Assembly: GCF_001618685.1 (NCBI RefSeq)
Contig: NZ_CP014342.1
Location: 930,001 to 994,000, forward strand
Direction: 5' to 3'
Length of the DNA: 64,000 nt
Origin: Geobacillus subterraneus
GTDB lineage: Bacteria; Bacillota; Bacilli; Bacillales; Anoxybacillaceae
Below the pieces are notes generated by a model, which saw nothing but the letters and a program-made list of their open reading frames with translations, did not search any database and was not told the origin of the DNA. Positions 44,816-53,825 of the stretch are shown piece by piece; positions within the stretch are counted from its first letter, which is position 1, and each line of letters starts with the position of its first letter. Both the position numbers and the translations under genes were made by a program.

Positions 44816-45862
44816 ATGCGGCATGGTTATGCCTCGTTTTTGCTTGCCCACTGCTTGCGCCGCTTCAACGGCGAACGGACGCTGGCAGCGGTATACCATT
44901 TATTTTCTGGGAAAAAGTCGGCGCAAACGTTGCAAGACAGCAAATGGTTTCGGCTCGAGCCGTTTTTTGGCACGTGGAAAGATGTGACGGTGGCCGAGCT
45001 TGACACGGCTGCACAGGTGCTCGCCGAACAGCGGTTGGCCGCGCCCGGGGACAACCGAACGTACAGGTTGACAGAGGCCGGGGAGCGCTGGCTTGACGGA
45101 CAGGAAATGCTGCTTCCCCGCCATTTGAACGGCTGGCGTTATCATGAGATCGATCAGCTGTTTTGGCAGCGCCTCTCTCTCGTTGGCCAAACGTTATCCA
45201 ACCTCGTTTACGGGCAGCGCTTTGCACCGATTTGCCGCGATGAGCGAACGCTCCTATGGGTGAAGCAATATGTGCTCGCCAACGGCTCACGACAAGCGCT
45301 CGCTGCCGCGTTTTATAACGAGTTCATCCGGCTGCTTCGGGCTGTCTCCGAGGAGGAAGCGACGGTGTTTACATTGCGGCTCACAAGCGCTGCGCGCATC
45401 GGCTGGACGGCGGAGCAAATCGCCGCCTATTTGCAAACGGATGCGCTTTATGTGCAGTTTCAATTTCGCAACGTTCTTCATTATATGATGGCGGAGGCCG
45501 AAGCCGGACGCGCTCCGCTGATGGCGGAGATGATGGCTGGGCTCGTGCCGGTGCAGCTGACGCAATCGGCGCAAAAAACGTACGAATGGCTGAAGAAAGG
45601 AAAAACGATCGAAGAAATCGCCGCCCTTCGCCGTCTAAAGCGGAGCACGATTGAGGATCATATTGTCGAAATCGCCGCCAACGTGCCCGGCTTTTCGATC
45701 GCTCCGTTTGTGGCGGACGAGAAGGCGGCTTCGATTCAAGCGGCGGCGCGGGCGCTCGGAACGCGCAAGTTAAAGCATATTCGCGACACGCTCGGCGGCG
45801 CGGCGAGTTATTTTGAAATTCGCCTCGTGTTAGCAAAGGAAGTGGGACGTTGGATGAATTAA
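44816..45862 (+). CDS. ypbB: YpbB, helix-turn-helix partner of RecQ
   Basis: 348 residues. The C-terminal 90 residues form an HTH_40-type domain (KTYEWLKKGKTIEEIAALRRLKRSTIEDHIVEIA), as found at the C-terminus of some RecQ helicases. The N-terminal part has FNGERTLAAVYHLFSGKKSAQTLQD. Overlap with recQ and this domain suggest that the two proteins work together on DNA. The exact role is unknown. Start ATG 44816 after GAGGGAGGAAC; GTG 44813 is possible. Confidence 0.88.
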   Translation: MRHGYASFLLAHCLRRFNGERTLAAVYHLFSGKKSAQTLQDSKWFRLEPFFGTWKDVTVAELDTAAQVLAEQRLAAPGDNRTYRLTEAGERWLDGQEMLLPRHLNGWRYHEIDQLFWQRLSLVGQTLSNLVYGQRFAPICRDERTLLWVKQYVLANGSRQALAAAFYNEFIRLLRAVSEEEATVFTLRLTSAARIGWTAEQIAAYLQTDALYVQFQFRNVLHYMMAEAEAGRAPLMAEMMAGLVPVQLTQSAQKTYEWLKKGKTIEEIAALRRLKRSTIEDHIVEIAANVPGFSIAPFVADEKAASIQAAARALGTRKLKHIRDTLGGAASYFEIRLVLAKEVGRWMN

Positions 45863-47373
45863 TAAAAATCTTGCATGCGCGGTTTGGACATGCCTCATTC
45901 CGCCCAGGGCAGCGGGAAGTGGTCGAAGACGTGCTCGCCGGACGCGACGTGTTGGCGATGTTGCCGACCGGAAGCGGCAAGTCGCTTTGCTACCAGCTGC
46001 CGGTGTATTTGCTCCCCGGAAGCGTGCTTATCGTTTCGCCGCTTGTCTCGCTCATGGAAGATCAAGTCGAACAGCTGCGCCGACGCGGGGAAAAGCGGGT
46101 GATTGCTTTCCATAGCTTGCTCGATGCGGAAGAAAAATGGCAGGCGCTCGCCTCGCTGCCCGATTTTCGTTTCATTTACGCTTCGCCGGAAATGCTGCAA
46201 TCGGCTAAATTTTTGGCGGCGCTCGGGCGCGCGCGCATTTCCTTATTTGTTGTTGATGAAGCGCATTGCATTTCCCAATGGGGGTATGATTTCCGCCCCG
46301 ACTTTTTAAAACTCGGGGCGGTCCGGCGCGCGCTCGGTTCTCCGCCGTGCCTGGCGCTGACGGCGACGGCGCCGCCGGAGGTGCGCGATGATATCGTCCG
46401 CACGCTCGGGATGGAGCGCGCCCGCCTTCATATTTATTCTGTTGATCGCCCGAACATCGCCTTAAAGGTCGAGCATTGCTTATCGGCTGAAGAAAAAGCA
46501 GCGCGCTTAGTTGAATATGCGGGGCGGCTTGAAGGGCCGGGAATCGTTTACTTTTCAAGCCGTCAATGGGCGGAAGAAATGGCCCGCCGCCTTGAGGGAA
46601 GCGGGGCGGGGCGGGTGGCGTACTACCATGCCGGCATGGATGGGGAGCAGCGGCTGCTCGTGCAGCAGCAATTTTTATACGGCCAGCTCGATATCGTTTG
46701 CTGTACGAGCGCGTTTGGCATGGGCGTGAACAAAGAAAACGTCCGGTTCGTGCTCCATTTTCATATGCCGGCTCAGCTCGAGGCGTATGTGCAGGAAATC
46801 GGGCGCGCCGGACGCGACGGGGCGCCGAGTCTAGCCGTGCTGTTTTACGCTGATGGCGACCGGGCCATCGCCCAGGCGGTGGCCGAAGCCGAGCTTCCCG
46901 ATCCGCACGAGCTGCGCGAATGGTGCCGGCGGCTGCCAGAAGACGCCGCTGCCGATCAATGGAAGGCTGCCATCGAAGCGAGCGGATTTACGGACATACA
47001 AAAACGGCTTGTGGCGTACTGTTTAGAATGGGGACAAACAGCGGCGTCCGAACGGATCACGGCTGAGGCGAAGGAGCAACTGTATGAAAGAATGGCCGCG
47101 GCCATGGAGGCGCGGCGGCGCTGGAAGCGAAAAAAGCTGCAGGAAATGGATGACTGGGTGCACACCTCTTCCTGCCGGCGTGCGGCGATCGTCCGCGCGT
47201 TCGGGGAGGAGCTGACGGACAAGCCGGATGTGTGCTGCGATGGTTGCGGGCTGCGGCTTGATGCCTATATGCGCGCCGCCCGCCATCCGGCTGCGGCGCC
47301 GATCGGCCACTGGCGCGAAGAGCTATGGCGGATGTTTTTCAGCGGGGGGCGGCAAGATGAGGCGGCAAAGTGA
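45850..47373 (+). CDS. recQ: ATP-dependent DNA helicase RecQ (RecS-like)
   Basis: 507 residues, 3'-5' helicase. Motifs in order: FRPGQREVVEDVLAGRDVLAMLPTGSGKSLCYQLP (motifs 0 and I), VDEAHCISQWGYDFRPDF (DEAH and RecQ loop), LTATAPP, CCTSAFGMGVNKENVRFVLHFHMPAQLEAYVQEIGRAGRDG. A Cys-rich zinc segment (CCDGC) follows; no HRDC domain, as in B. subtilis RecS. Start TTG 45850, 8 nt after AAAGGAAG and inside ypbB; no in-frame ATG fits. Confidence 0.94.
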   Translation: MDELIKILHARFGHASFRPGQREVVEDVLAGRDVLAMLPTGSGKSLCYQLPVYLLPGSVLIVSPLVSLMEDQVEQLRRRGEKRVIAFHSLLDAEEKWQALASLPDFRFIYASPEMLQSAKFLAALGRARISLFVVDEAHCISQWGYDFRPDFLKLGAVRRALGSPPCLALTATAPPEVRDDIVRTLGMERARLHIYSVDRPNIALKVEHCLSAEEKAARLVEYAGRLEGPGIVYFSSRQWAEEMARRLEGSGAGRVAYYHAGMDGEQRLLVQQQFLYGQLDIVCCTSAFGMGVNKENVRFVLHFHMPAQLEAYVQEIGRAGRDGAPSLAVLFYADGDRAIAQAVAEAELPDPHELREWCRRLPEDAAADQWKAAIEASGFTDIQKRLVAYCLEWGQTAASERITAEAKEQLYERMAAAMEARRRWKRKKLQEMDDWVHTSSCRRAAIVRAFGEELTDKPDVCCDGCGLRLDAYMRAARHPAAAPIGHWREELWRMFFSGGRQDEAAK

Positions 47374-47944
47374 ACAAATTCAACATATGACGGACCGCGA
47401 AGTGCTTTTTCATCTTTATTTGACGCAAGGGCTGCTGCTTGCCGTTGCCGGCGTCGCCTCGCTATTTTTGTTCGATTGGGCCGAGTGGCGTCGGCTTTGG
47501 CGGCTCGATCTGTCCGATGTGCTGTTATACGGGGTGGGCGCGGCGGCGCTCGTGTTGGCGGCTGATTTTTTGGCGATGCGCTATTTGCCGGAAGACTGGC
47601 ATGATGACGGCGGGGTGAATGAAAAAATTTTCCGCGGTCGCTCCATTTTGCATCTCTTTTTTTTATGCGGGCTGATTGCCGTCACCGAAGAATGGCTGTT
47701 TCGCGGCATCGTGCAGACACATTGGGGGCTTTGGGCCGCGAGTGCGATTTTCGCCGTGCTGCACGTCCGGTATTTGGAAAAGTGGTTTTTATTCCTCATG
47801 GTCATCGTGCTTAGTTTGTTTCTAGGCGTGCTGTACGAACGGACTGGCAGCTTATGGGTGACGGTCACCGCCCATTTTTTGATCGATTTTGTGCTTGCTT
47901 TACATATTCGTCTAGGCGGAGAGACAGAGGAGGAAGGGAAGTGA
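47357..47944 (+). CDS. ypbD: CPBP-family intramembrane metalloprotease YpbD
   Basis: 195 residues, about five to six spans. The CAAX-protease/bacteriocin-processing motif is present: TEEWLFRG (EExxxR), then a His in FAVLHV and another in VTAHFLIDF. Probably a membrane peptidase of unknown target. ATG 47357 lies inside the end of recQ after GGGGGGCGG; ATG 47387 is the alternative. Confidence 0.87.
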   Translation: MRRQSEQIQHMTDREVLFHLYLTQGLLLAVAGVASLFLFDWAEWRRLWRLDLSDVLLYGVGAAALVLAADFLAMRYLPEDWHDDGGVNEKIFRGRSILHLFFLCGLIAVTEEWLFRGIVQTHWGLWAASAIFAVLHVRYLEKWFLFLMVIVLSLFLGVLYERTGSLWVTVTAHFLIDFVLALHIRLGGETEEEGK

Positions 47945-47948
47945 AGCG

Positions 47949-48455
47949 ATGGAAGGAGCATCGGGACGCCTGGCGCGGAAACAACGGTTGGCGTCGGGCG
48001 CCAATGCGCCGTCGTCACGCCTAAAAAGACGACGGCAAAAAGAAGAGCAAAAGCGAAAATACATCCCGGCCCGCCTGCTGGCGTTTTTGTTTTTGGCGCT
48101 GCCGGCGGCGGTACTGGCTATCCACCACGTCCGGTCGGAGTCGGGAACGGTTACAGTCGTCCGCCATGAGGAAAACAGCAGCCGCGAGACTGTGCGTATC
48201 ATTCAGGTCGACGACGTCAAGGCAGCTAGTGAAACAGCGAAACGGGAGCGGCCGGCGGACCGAAAGGCGGTTGATGAAACGGACGACAAGATCATCACCC
48301 ACGTTGTCGCGGCGAACGAAACGCTATACAGCATCGCCATGAAATATTACGGCACGTCAAGCGCTATGGAGCTTATCAAAAAGGAAAACGGCTTGGCAAC
48401 GAGCCGGCTTGAGCCGGGGCAAACGCTGCGCATCCCGCTTCATGAAGAACGTTGA
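47949..48455 (+). CDS. ypbE: LysM-domain membrane protein YpbE
   Basis: 168 residues. A very basic cytoplasmic N-terminus (RLKRRRQKEEQKRK), one membrane span (about 43-60), an external charged linker and a C-terminal LysM domain (HVVAANETLYSIAMKYYGTSSAMELIKKENGL) that binds peptidoglycan. Five bp after ypbD, in the conserved ypbBCDEF order. Confidence 0.88.
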   Translation: MEGASGRLARKQRLASGANAPSSRLKRRRQKEEQKRKYIPARLLAFLFLALPAAVLAIHHVRSESGTVTVVRHEENSSRETVRIIQVDDVKAASETAKRERPADRKAVDETDDKIITHVVAANETLYSIAMKYYGTSSAMELIKKENGLATSRLEPGQTLRIPLHEER

Positions 48456-48567
48456 GTCCGTCTGGCCTCGCCGCCAAAAAACTGGCGGCCGGTGTTTTTC
48501 CCTTTGTTCTAACGCCGCTTAACGCGGCATATGATGGACAATAGAAAAGGACAAGGGGGAGAGCACG

Positions 48568-49014
48568 ATGGCCTATTTTCCGAGCGAATTTTCCCTCGAT
48601 GAAGTGACAAAAGAAATGTTGCTTGCGGTTATTGAAAAAAAGAAAAAATGGGAGCGGCTCGAAAAGCGGACGACCGTTTTGCAAGCCGCCTCATTTGTCG
48701 GCTTGGCGGCTTTCCTTCTTTATGTGATTGCCAACGCGGCGGTCGTGGCGACGTGGAGCGGGCGGTTTGCCTGGTTTTTTGCCGCGCCTGTCCACATTCT
48801 TATCCTGCTTCTTTTGTGCACCGTTTATTGGGCCGCTGTCTATTACAAAGGAAAAAGTGAAAAGGCGGAAGATGATTTTCACGCCCTCCGTTGCGAAATT
48901 ATTCAAAAAAGCATCGATTTATGGAAAGACGAAGAGCAGTGGAACGGGCGTCACCGGCTGTTTGAGTGGCTGAAGCGGGAATACGACATTAACCTATATT
49001 ATGAGCATAGCTGA
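48568..49014 (+). CDS. ypbF: DUF2663 membrane protein YpbF
   Basis: 148 residues with two hydrophobic spans (about 47-68 and 78-98) flanked by charged cytoplasmic parts; the C-terminal region (DFHALRCEIIQKSIDLWKDEEQW) matches the DUF2663 family. Function unknown. ATG 48568 follows AAGGGGGAGAG. Same order as B. subtilis. Confidence 0.85.
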   Translation: MAYFPSEFSLDEVTKEMLLAVIEKKKKWERLEKRTTVLQAASFVGLAAFLLYVIANAAVVATWSGRFAWFFAAPVHILILLLLCTVYWAAVYYKGKSEKAEDDFHALRCEIIQKSIDLWKDEEQWNGRHRLFEWLKREYDINLYYEHS

Positions 49015-49160
49015 ATGGGTTTTCCATTCCGTAGCGTTCGCGTAAGCGGCCTGTCTATGCTTCCAGATGGACGCCTCAGGCGGCTTGTTGCAGCCGTGCG
49101 CGGGGAAACTTTTGTGCTTCCTTCCGTTTTGAAGGAAAGATCGAATCCGCAGTCATGGTT

Positions 49161-49197
49161 ATCCCCCGCTTTTCTTCTGCTTTGCAAAGCGGGGGAT
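49161..49197. other. 12-bp perfect hairpin between ypbF and cotJC
   Basis: ATCCCCCGCTTT / AAAGCGGGGGAT with a 13-nt loop, lying between convergent genes. Neither strand has a proper T run, so it may be a weak terminator or an mRNA 3'-end stabiliser. Confidence 0.65.
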
Positions 49198-49212
49198 GTG
49201 TTTAGATGAAAA

Positions 49213-49782
49213 TTAAAAGACTTTTTTATGGTTGCGCTCTTCTTTTAAAATCTCGACCGCTTCGCGGAACCGCTGCGCGTGAACGATTTCCCGCTCGCGC
49301 AAAAAGCGGAGCCCGTCGTTTAAGTCCGGATCGTCGCTCATGTTGATGATCCATTGATACGTGGCGCGCGCCTTCTCTTCAGCGGCGATGTCTTCGTACA
49401 AGTCAGTGATCGGATCGCCTTTCGCCTGAATGTACGTCGCCGTAAACGGATTGCCGGCGGCGTTATGGTAAAAGAGGGCGCGCTCATGGTCGACGTAATG
49501 CGGCTCAAGCCCGACTTCTTTCAGCTGTTCCGGCGTCGCGTCTTTCGTTAGTTTGTATACCATGGTGGCGATCATTTCGAGATGGGCGAGCTCTTCTGTG
49601 CCGATGTCGTTTAGCAATCCGATCACTTTCGATGGCAGCGTATAGCGTTGGTTTAAGTAACGGAGCGCCGCGGCGAGCTCCCCGTCCGCTCCCCCGTACT
49701 GTTCGATCAAATATTTTGCCAGCCTCGGGTTGCACGTGCTGACGCGGACCGGGTATTGCAATTTTTTTTCATAAATCCACAT
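49213..49782 (-). CDS. cotJC: Spore coat protein CotJC, manganese-catalase-like
   Basis: 189 residues, ferritin-like four-helix fold of the Mn-catalase family. Metal ligands are visible: DIGTEELAHLEMIATMV (Glu-x-x-His), EDIAAEEKARATYQ and REREIVHAQRF. Found in the inner spore coat of Bacillus and possibly protective against peroxide. Third gene of the minus-strand cotJABC operon. Confidence 0.95.
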   Translation of the reverse strand: MWIYEKKLQYPVRVSTCNPRLAKYLIEQYGGADGELAAALRYLNQRYTLPSKVIGLLNDIGTEELAHLEMIATMVYKLTKDATPEQLKEVGLEPHYVDHERALFYHNAAGNPFTATYIQAKGDPITDLYEDIAAEEKARATYQWIINMSDDPDLNDGLRFLREREIVHAQRFREAVEILKEERNHKKVF

Positions 49783-49815
49783 GATCCGTTCCTCCTTGCG
49801 CTCGTGATGGATCAG

Positions 49816-50076
49816 CTACACTTGCCAAGGCCATGGCGTGTCGTCCCAGTTCCACGGATAGTTGGAATAGCTATGGCCAAACTGCTCGAGCGGGCCGTAG
49901 GCGGCTTCAAACTGCTTTTTCAGCTGCTTCCGCTTTTGGGCGAGTTGGTTAAATTGTTGAATCGCCTGGTAATCGGTTGGATGAGTGTCTAAATAAAGCG
50001 TGAGCTCAACGAGGGCAAAGTCGACAGCCTGCAGCTCTTCGAGCTGCTCATAATACTCCTTTGGCATTTGTTTCAT
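49816..50076 (-). CDS. cotJB: Spore coat protein CotJB
   Basis: 86 residues, with the family start YYEQLEELQAVDFALVELTLYLDTHP and an aromatic C-terminus (YPWNWDDTPWPWQV). Its start overlaps the cotJA stop. Needed with CotJC for assembly into the coat. Confidence 0.94.
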   Translation of the reverse strand: MKQMPKEYYEQLEELQAVDFALVELTLYLDTHPTDYQAIQQFNQLAQKRKQLKKQFEAAYGPLEQFGHSYSNYPWNWDDTPWPWQV

Positions 50077-50303
50077 GAGCCATCACCTTTTGTTTTCGTT
50101 TCGTAAGGGCTGTAATAGGGGTCGTAAAACACTTGCCAAAGCGTTCCTTTCATTAATGCTTCGCGAAGCGGAAATTGCGGCAAGTTTGGCGGTTGGAATC
50201 CGACGTACAAGTTCGGCGCGGTGACGTACGTTTTGACACGGATCGGCGGGCACGGGTCAAACGGACTAATATACGGTTCGTACTGTTTTCGTGTCGTAAA
50301 CAT
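50073..50303 (-). CDS. cotJA: Spore coat protein CotJA
   Basis: 76 residues, proline- and tyrosine-rich (YEPYISPFDPCPPI, TLWQVFYDPYYSPY), the typical CotJA composition. ATG 50303 is chosen over the in-frame TTG at 50306; AAAGGGGGG is a few nt upstream. First gene of the cotJ operon. Confidence 0.93.
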   Translation of the reverse strand: MFTTRKQYEPYISPFDPCPPIRVKTYVTAPNLYVGFQPPNLPQFPLREALMKGTLWQVFYDPYYSPYETKTKGDGS

Positions 50304-50336
50304 CAAACCCCCCCTTTTTTGGCAAAGTTCAGTCTA

Positions 50337-50365
50337 TATGTATGATAGAGCGGTATCGTTCATGC
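50337..50365 (-). promoter_or_regulatory. Probable sigma-E promoter of cotJABC
   Basis: On the minus strand GCATGAA, 14 nt, CATACATA. The -10 fits CATACA well; the -35 matches only partly. cotJ is sigma-E dependent in B. subtilis. Confidence 0.5.
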
Positions 50366-50410
50366 CTGTTTGCCACGACGAATGATAGGAATAAAATTAA
50401 GGAGGAAAAC

Positions 50411-50803
50411 ATGGGCCGCCTATCGATGACAGCCATGGCCGCTGTTTTGTGCACTTACTTGTTTTTTCGCTGGCTGCCGCCGCTTGAACCGTTTTCCTTT
50501 GCGCAGTTTTTGACGGGGCTGCTGTTTTCCCCGCTTCGGACATGGCTTGCGTTCGCTTGTTTTTTGCTTGGCGCTGCTGCCAATGGGGCGCTTATCCGTA
50601 CGGCGATCATCGGGAGCGGGCGTCTGCTGTCCGGACGGCGGTTCCGTGTTGGTGAATGGTTGATGAGCATGGCGGCGCTCAGCCATTTTTATTGGGCGTT
50701 TCAGTTTCATTGGCAAACAGCGGCGCTTTTTTTCGTTTTTTCCTTCTGTTATGGTATGATGACGATGAGAGAACGCCGGCTGAAAGAAGGCGGCCGGCTT
50801 TAG
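50411..50803 (+). CDS. Membrane protein of unknown function
   Basis: 130 residues, about four hydrophobic segments separated by basic turns (SGRRFRVGEW) and ending in a charged tail (MRERRLKEGGRL). Not recognised. ATG 50411 has a perfect AAGGAGG site. It is followed 11 bp later by the phosphoesterase gene and probably co-transcribed, divergent from cotJ. Confidence 0.78.
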   Translation: MGRLSMTAMAAVLCTYLFFRWLPPLEPFSFAQFLTGLLFSPLRTWLAFACFLLGAAANGALIRTAIIGSGRLLSGRRFRVGEWLMSMAALSHFYWAFQFHWQTAALFFVFSFCYGMMTMRERRLKEGGRL

Positions 50804-50814
50804 CAGGAGGAAGT

Positions 50815-51618
50815 ATGGTCATCGGGGGAATGATCACGAGCGTTCTGTTTTTGCTTGGCTATATGTGGAAAGAAGCGCACAGCAATCGGGTTCGTCACGT
50901 GACGTTGTCGTTTCCTCATTTTCCCATTCACTGGCCGCCGCTTACCATTTTTTTTATTTCTGATATTCATCGGCGGATCGTTTCGTCACGCATGCTTGAG
51001 AACGTGAAAGGAAAGGCTGATCTCGTCGTGATTGGCGGAGATTTGGCCGAAAGAGGGGTACCCGAAGCGCGCGTCCGCGAAAATGTACGCCGGTTGCAAG
51101 CGGTCGCTCCCGTTTATTTCGTCTGGGGAAACAATGATGACGAAGTCGATTACGATCTTCAATCATTGCTCGAGGAAGAGCGCGTCCATGTGCTCAAAAA
51201 CAAAGCGAAAGTATGGGAGCACGGCGGTGTGCCGGTCGCGCTCATCGGCGTCGGCGATGTAAGCCGGAAGGAGGCGGATATCGATCGAGCGCTCGAATGT
51301 GCTCCACCCCAATCATTTCGGATTTTAGCTTGTCATAATCCGGCGATCATCGGCCGCCTGAGAGATGAACAGCGCATTTCGCTCGTGTTGAGCGGCCATA
51401 CACATGGCGGGCAAATCCGGTTGTTTTCGCTTGGATTGTATGAGAAAGGAGGGCTCAAATGGCACGGAAACACTGCGTTGTTTACGAGTAATGGCTACGG
51501 GACGACCGGGGTGCCGCTTCGCCTCGGAGCGCCGGCAGAGACTCATCTCATCACGATTGTGCCCGGAAAAACGACAACCGAGAAAAAATGCTTGTCTAAA
51601 ACCGGAGAAACGATGTAA
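50815..51618 (+). CDS. ypbG: Membrane-anchored metallophosphoesterase YpbG
   Basis: 267 residues. One N-terminal hydrophobic anchor, then a calcineurin-like domain: ISDIHRR (DxH), GGDLAERG (GD), WGNNDDEVD (GNND), ACHNP and SGHTHGGQIR (GHxH). The metal site is complete; substrate unknown. ATG 50815 after AGGAGG; a longer open frame upstream is a shadow of the previous gene. Same position as B. subtilis ypbG. Confidence 0.9.
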   Translation: MVIGGMITSVLFLLGYMWKEAHSNRVRHVTLSFPHFPIHWPPLTIFFISDIHRRIVSSRMLENVKGKADLVVIGGDLAERGVPEARVRENVRRLQAVAPVYFVWGNNDDEVDYDLQSLLEEERVHVLKNKAKVWEHGGVPVALIGVGDVSRKEADIDRALECAPPQSFRILACHNPAIIGRLRDEQRISLVLSGHTHGGQIRLFSLGLYEKGGLKWHGNTALFTSNGYGTTGVPLRLGAPAETHLITIVPGKTTTEKKCLSKTGETM

Positions 51619-51705
51619 ACTCATTAATAATAACAAATGAACCAATTGCGAGTTGCAACATACAATAACGGTAAGAGATGGCTCTGTAGGTAAGGAGGGG
51701 TGCCG

Positions 51706-52296
51706 ATGCGTCTTGAGCGCTTGACCCACAACAAAATTAAAATCTTCCTGACATTCGATGATTTGCTTGATCGCGGATTGACAAAAGACGATTTATGGAA
51801 AGACACGTTTAAAGTCCATCAGTTGTTCCGCGATATGATTGAGGAAGCAAGCGAAGAGCTCGGCTTCGAAGTGAACGGATCGATCGCGGTCGAAGTGTAC
51901 TCTTTACCGGCACAGGGCATGGTCGTTATCGTCACGAACGAAGGCGACTACGACGACATCGAAGAAGAATTTGCCGATGATTACATTGAAATGCAAGTAA
52001 CGCTCGATGAGAGTGATGACATATTTTACGAATTCCAAACGTTCGAAGATGTCATTCAGCTCGCCCATCGTTTGTGTGCGGTCGGATGCCTTGATGGCAC
52101 ACTCTATTCGTACCAAGGCCGCTTTTACTTGCATGTTGCCGAAGAACCACCGATTCCGCTCGACAACTTCGTCGCCTTGCTGGCCGAGTTCGGCAACCCG
52201 GCTACGATAACGATACACCGTGTGCAAGAATATGGAAAACGATTAATGGAACGCCGCGCCATTGAGCAACTCGTTCATTATTTCCGGGCCGACTAA
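51706..52296 (+). CDS. mecB: MecA-family ClpC adaptor MecB (YpbH)
   Basis: 196 residues. N-terminal target-binding part (RLERLTHNKIKIFLTFDDLLDRGLTKDDLW), an acidic linker (EGDYDDIEEEFADDYIE) and the C-terminal ClpC-binding domain (FEDVIQLAHRLCAVGCLDGTLYSYQGRFYLHV). The size and the next gene (gudB) identify it as the MecB/YpbH paralogue rather than MecA. ATG 51706 after AAGGAGGGG. Confidence 0.92.
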   Translation: MRLERLTHNKIKIFLTFDDLLDRGLTKDDLWKDTFKVHQLFRDMIEEASEELGFEVNGSIAVEVYSLPAQGMVVIVTNEGDYDDIEEEFADDYIEMQVTLDESDDIFYEFQTFEDVIQLAHRLCAVGCLDGTLYSYQGRFYLHVAEEPPIPLDNFVALLAEFGNPATITIHRVQEYGKRLMERRAIEQLVHYFRAD

Positions 52297-52303
52297 GCAT
52301 AAC

Positions 52304-52338
52304 TAGACTCCTTTATATGGACAAGGAGTCTATTTTTT
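52304..52338 (+). terminator. Terminator after mecB
   Basis: TAGACTCCTT / AAGGAGTCTA, 9-nt loop, six T residues. Confidence 0.95.
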
Positions 52339-52385
52339 CGGGTGAAACGCCGCCTGGAGCGTTCGGCCCGTTTCACCATTTTTCC

Positions 52386-52414
52386 TTTGCAGACGCCAAG
52401 AGAAGGTGTATACT
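52386..52414 (+). promoter_or_regulatory. Promoter of gudB
   Basis: TTTGCA, 17 nt, TATACT, 51 nt before the gudB start. Confidence 0.68.
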
Positions 52415-52465
52415 ATGACATGGAAGGCGACAAACTATTATAGCGAGCTTATAGGAGGTTTACGT

Positions 52466-53737
52466 ATGGCAGCCGATAAGCATACGGAAGACAAGGAACA
52501 ACAATACGACGTGCTGGCGTCGACGCAAATTGTTATACATAGAGCATTGGAAAAGCTCGGCTACCCGGAAGAAGTGTACGAGCTCTTGAAAGAGCCGATC
52601 CGCGTGCTGACCGTCCGCATTCCGGTGCGCATGGACGACGGATCGGTGAAAATTTTTACCGGCTATCGGGCGCAGCATAACGATGCAGTCGGCCCGACGA
52701 AGGGCGGCGTGCGCTTTCATCCTGATGTCACCGAGCGTGAGGTGAAAGCGCTGTCGATCTGGATGAGCTTAAAATGCGGCATCGTCGATTTGCCGTATGG
52801 CGGCGGCAAAGGCGGCATCGTCTGCGACCCGCGCACGATGTCGTTCCGCGAGCTTGAGCGGTTAAGCCGCGGGTATGTACGCGCCATCAGCCAAATCGTC
52901 GGACCGTCCAAAGACATCCCGGCGCCTGACGTGTTTACGAACTCGCAAATTATGGCATGGATGATGGATGAGTACAGCCGCATCCGCGAATTCGATTCGC
53001 CGGGCTTTATTACCGGAAAGCCGCTTGTGCTCGGCGGTTCGCACGGCCGGGAAACAGCGACGGCCAAAGGGGTGACGATTTGCATCCGCGAGGCGGCGAA
53101 AAAACGCGGTTTGTCGCTTGAAGGAGCGCGCGTCGTCGTTCAAGGATTCGGCAACGCCGGCAGCTATTTGGCGAAGTTTATGCATGACGCCGGGGCGAAA
53201 GTCGTCGGCATTTCCGACGTATACGGCGCGCTGTACGACCCGAACGGGCTCGATATCGATTATTTGCTCGAGCGGCGCGACAGCTTCGGTACGGTGACGA
53301 AGCTGTTTAAAAACACGATTTCGAATAAAGAGCTGCTTGAGCTCGATTGCGACATTTTAGTGCCGGCGGCCATCGAAAACCAGATTACGGCCGAAAACGC
53401 CCCGCGCATTAAGGCGGGCATCGTTGTCGAGGCGGCGAACGGCCCGACGACGCTCGAGGCGACAGAAATTTTGACACAACGCGGCATTTTGCTTGTCCCG
53501 GATGTGCTCGCCAGCGCCGGCGGCGTGACGGTGTCGTATTTCGAATGGGTGCAAAACAACCAAGGCTATTATTGGACGGAAGAAGAAGTTGAACAGCGGC
53601 TTGAGAAAGTGATGGTCAAGGCGTTTAACAATGTCTATGACATGGCGCAAACGCGCCGCGTTGACATGCGCCTTGCCGCCTACATGGTCGGCGTCCGTAA
53701 AATGGCGGAAGCGTGCCGATTCCGCGGCTGGGTGTGA
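52466..53737 (+). CDS. gudB: NAD-type glutamate dehydrogenase
   Basis: Interconverts glutamate and 2-oxoglutarate. 423 residues. Motifs: substrate lysines in GPTKGGVRFHP and MSLKCGIVDLPYGGGKGG, NAD fold VVVQGFGNAGSYLAKF, and AAIENQIT. The duplication in the VKALSIW region that silences gudB in laboratory B. subtilis is absent, so this copy should be active. ATG 52466 after ATAGGAGGT. Flanked by mecB and ypdA as in B. subtilis. Confidence 0.96.
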   Translation: MAADKHTEDKEQQYDVLASTQIVIHRALEKLGYPEEVYELLKEPIRVLTVRIPVRMDDGSVKIFTGYRAQHNDAVGPTKGGVRFHPDVTEREVKALSIWMSLKCGIVDLPYGGGKGGIVCDPRTMSFRELERLSRGYVRAISQIVGPSKDIPAPDVFTNSQIMAWMMDEYSRIREFDSPGFITGKPLVLGGSHGRETATAKGVTICIREAAKKRGLSLEGARVVVQGFGNAGSYLAKFMHDAGAKVVGISDVYGALYDPNGLDIDYLLERRDSFGTVTKLFKNTISNKELLELDCDILVPAAIENQITAENAPRIKAGIVVEAANGPTTLEATEILTQRGILLVPDVLASAGGVTVSYFEWVQNNQGYYWTEEEVEQRLEKVMVKAFNNVYDMAQTRRVDMRLAAYMVGVRKMAEACRFRGWV

Positions 53738-53771
53738 ACGCGGCGAGCGCTGACGTTTGCAAGCTTTCGCG

Positions 53772-53802
53772 AAATCCCCTATCATAAGATAGGGGATTTT
53801 TT
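53772..53802 (+). terminator. Terminator after gudB
   Basis: AATCCCCTATC / GATAGGGGATT with a 4-nt loop and T run. Confidence 0.95.
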
Positions 53803-53825
53803 GCTTCGTGCGAGGTGACAAAAAC

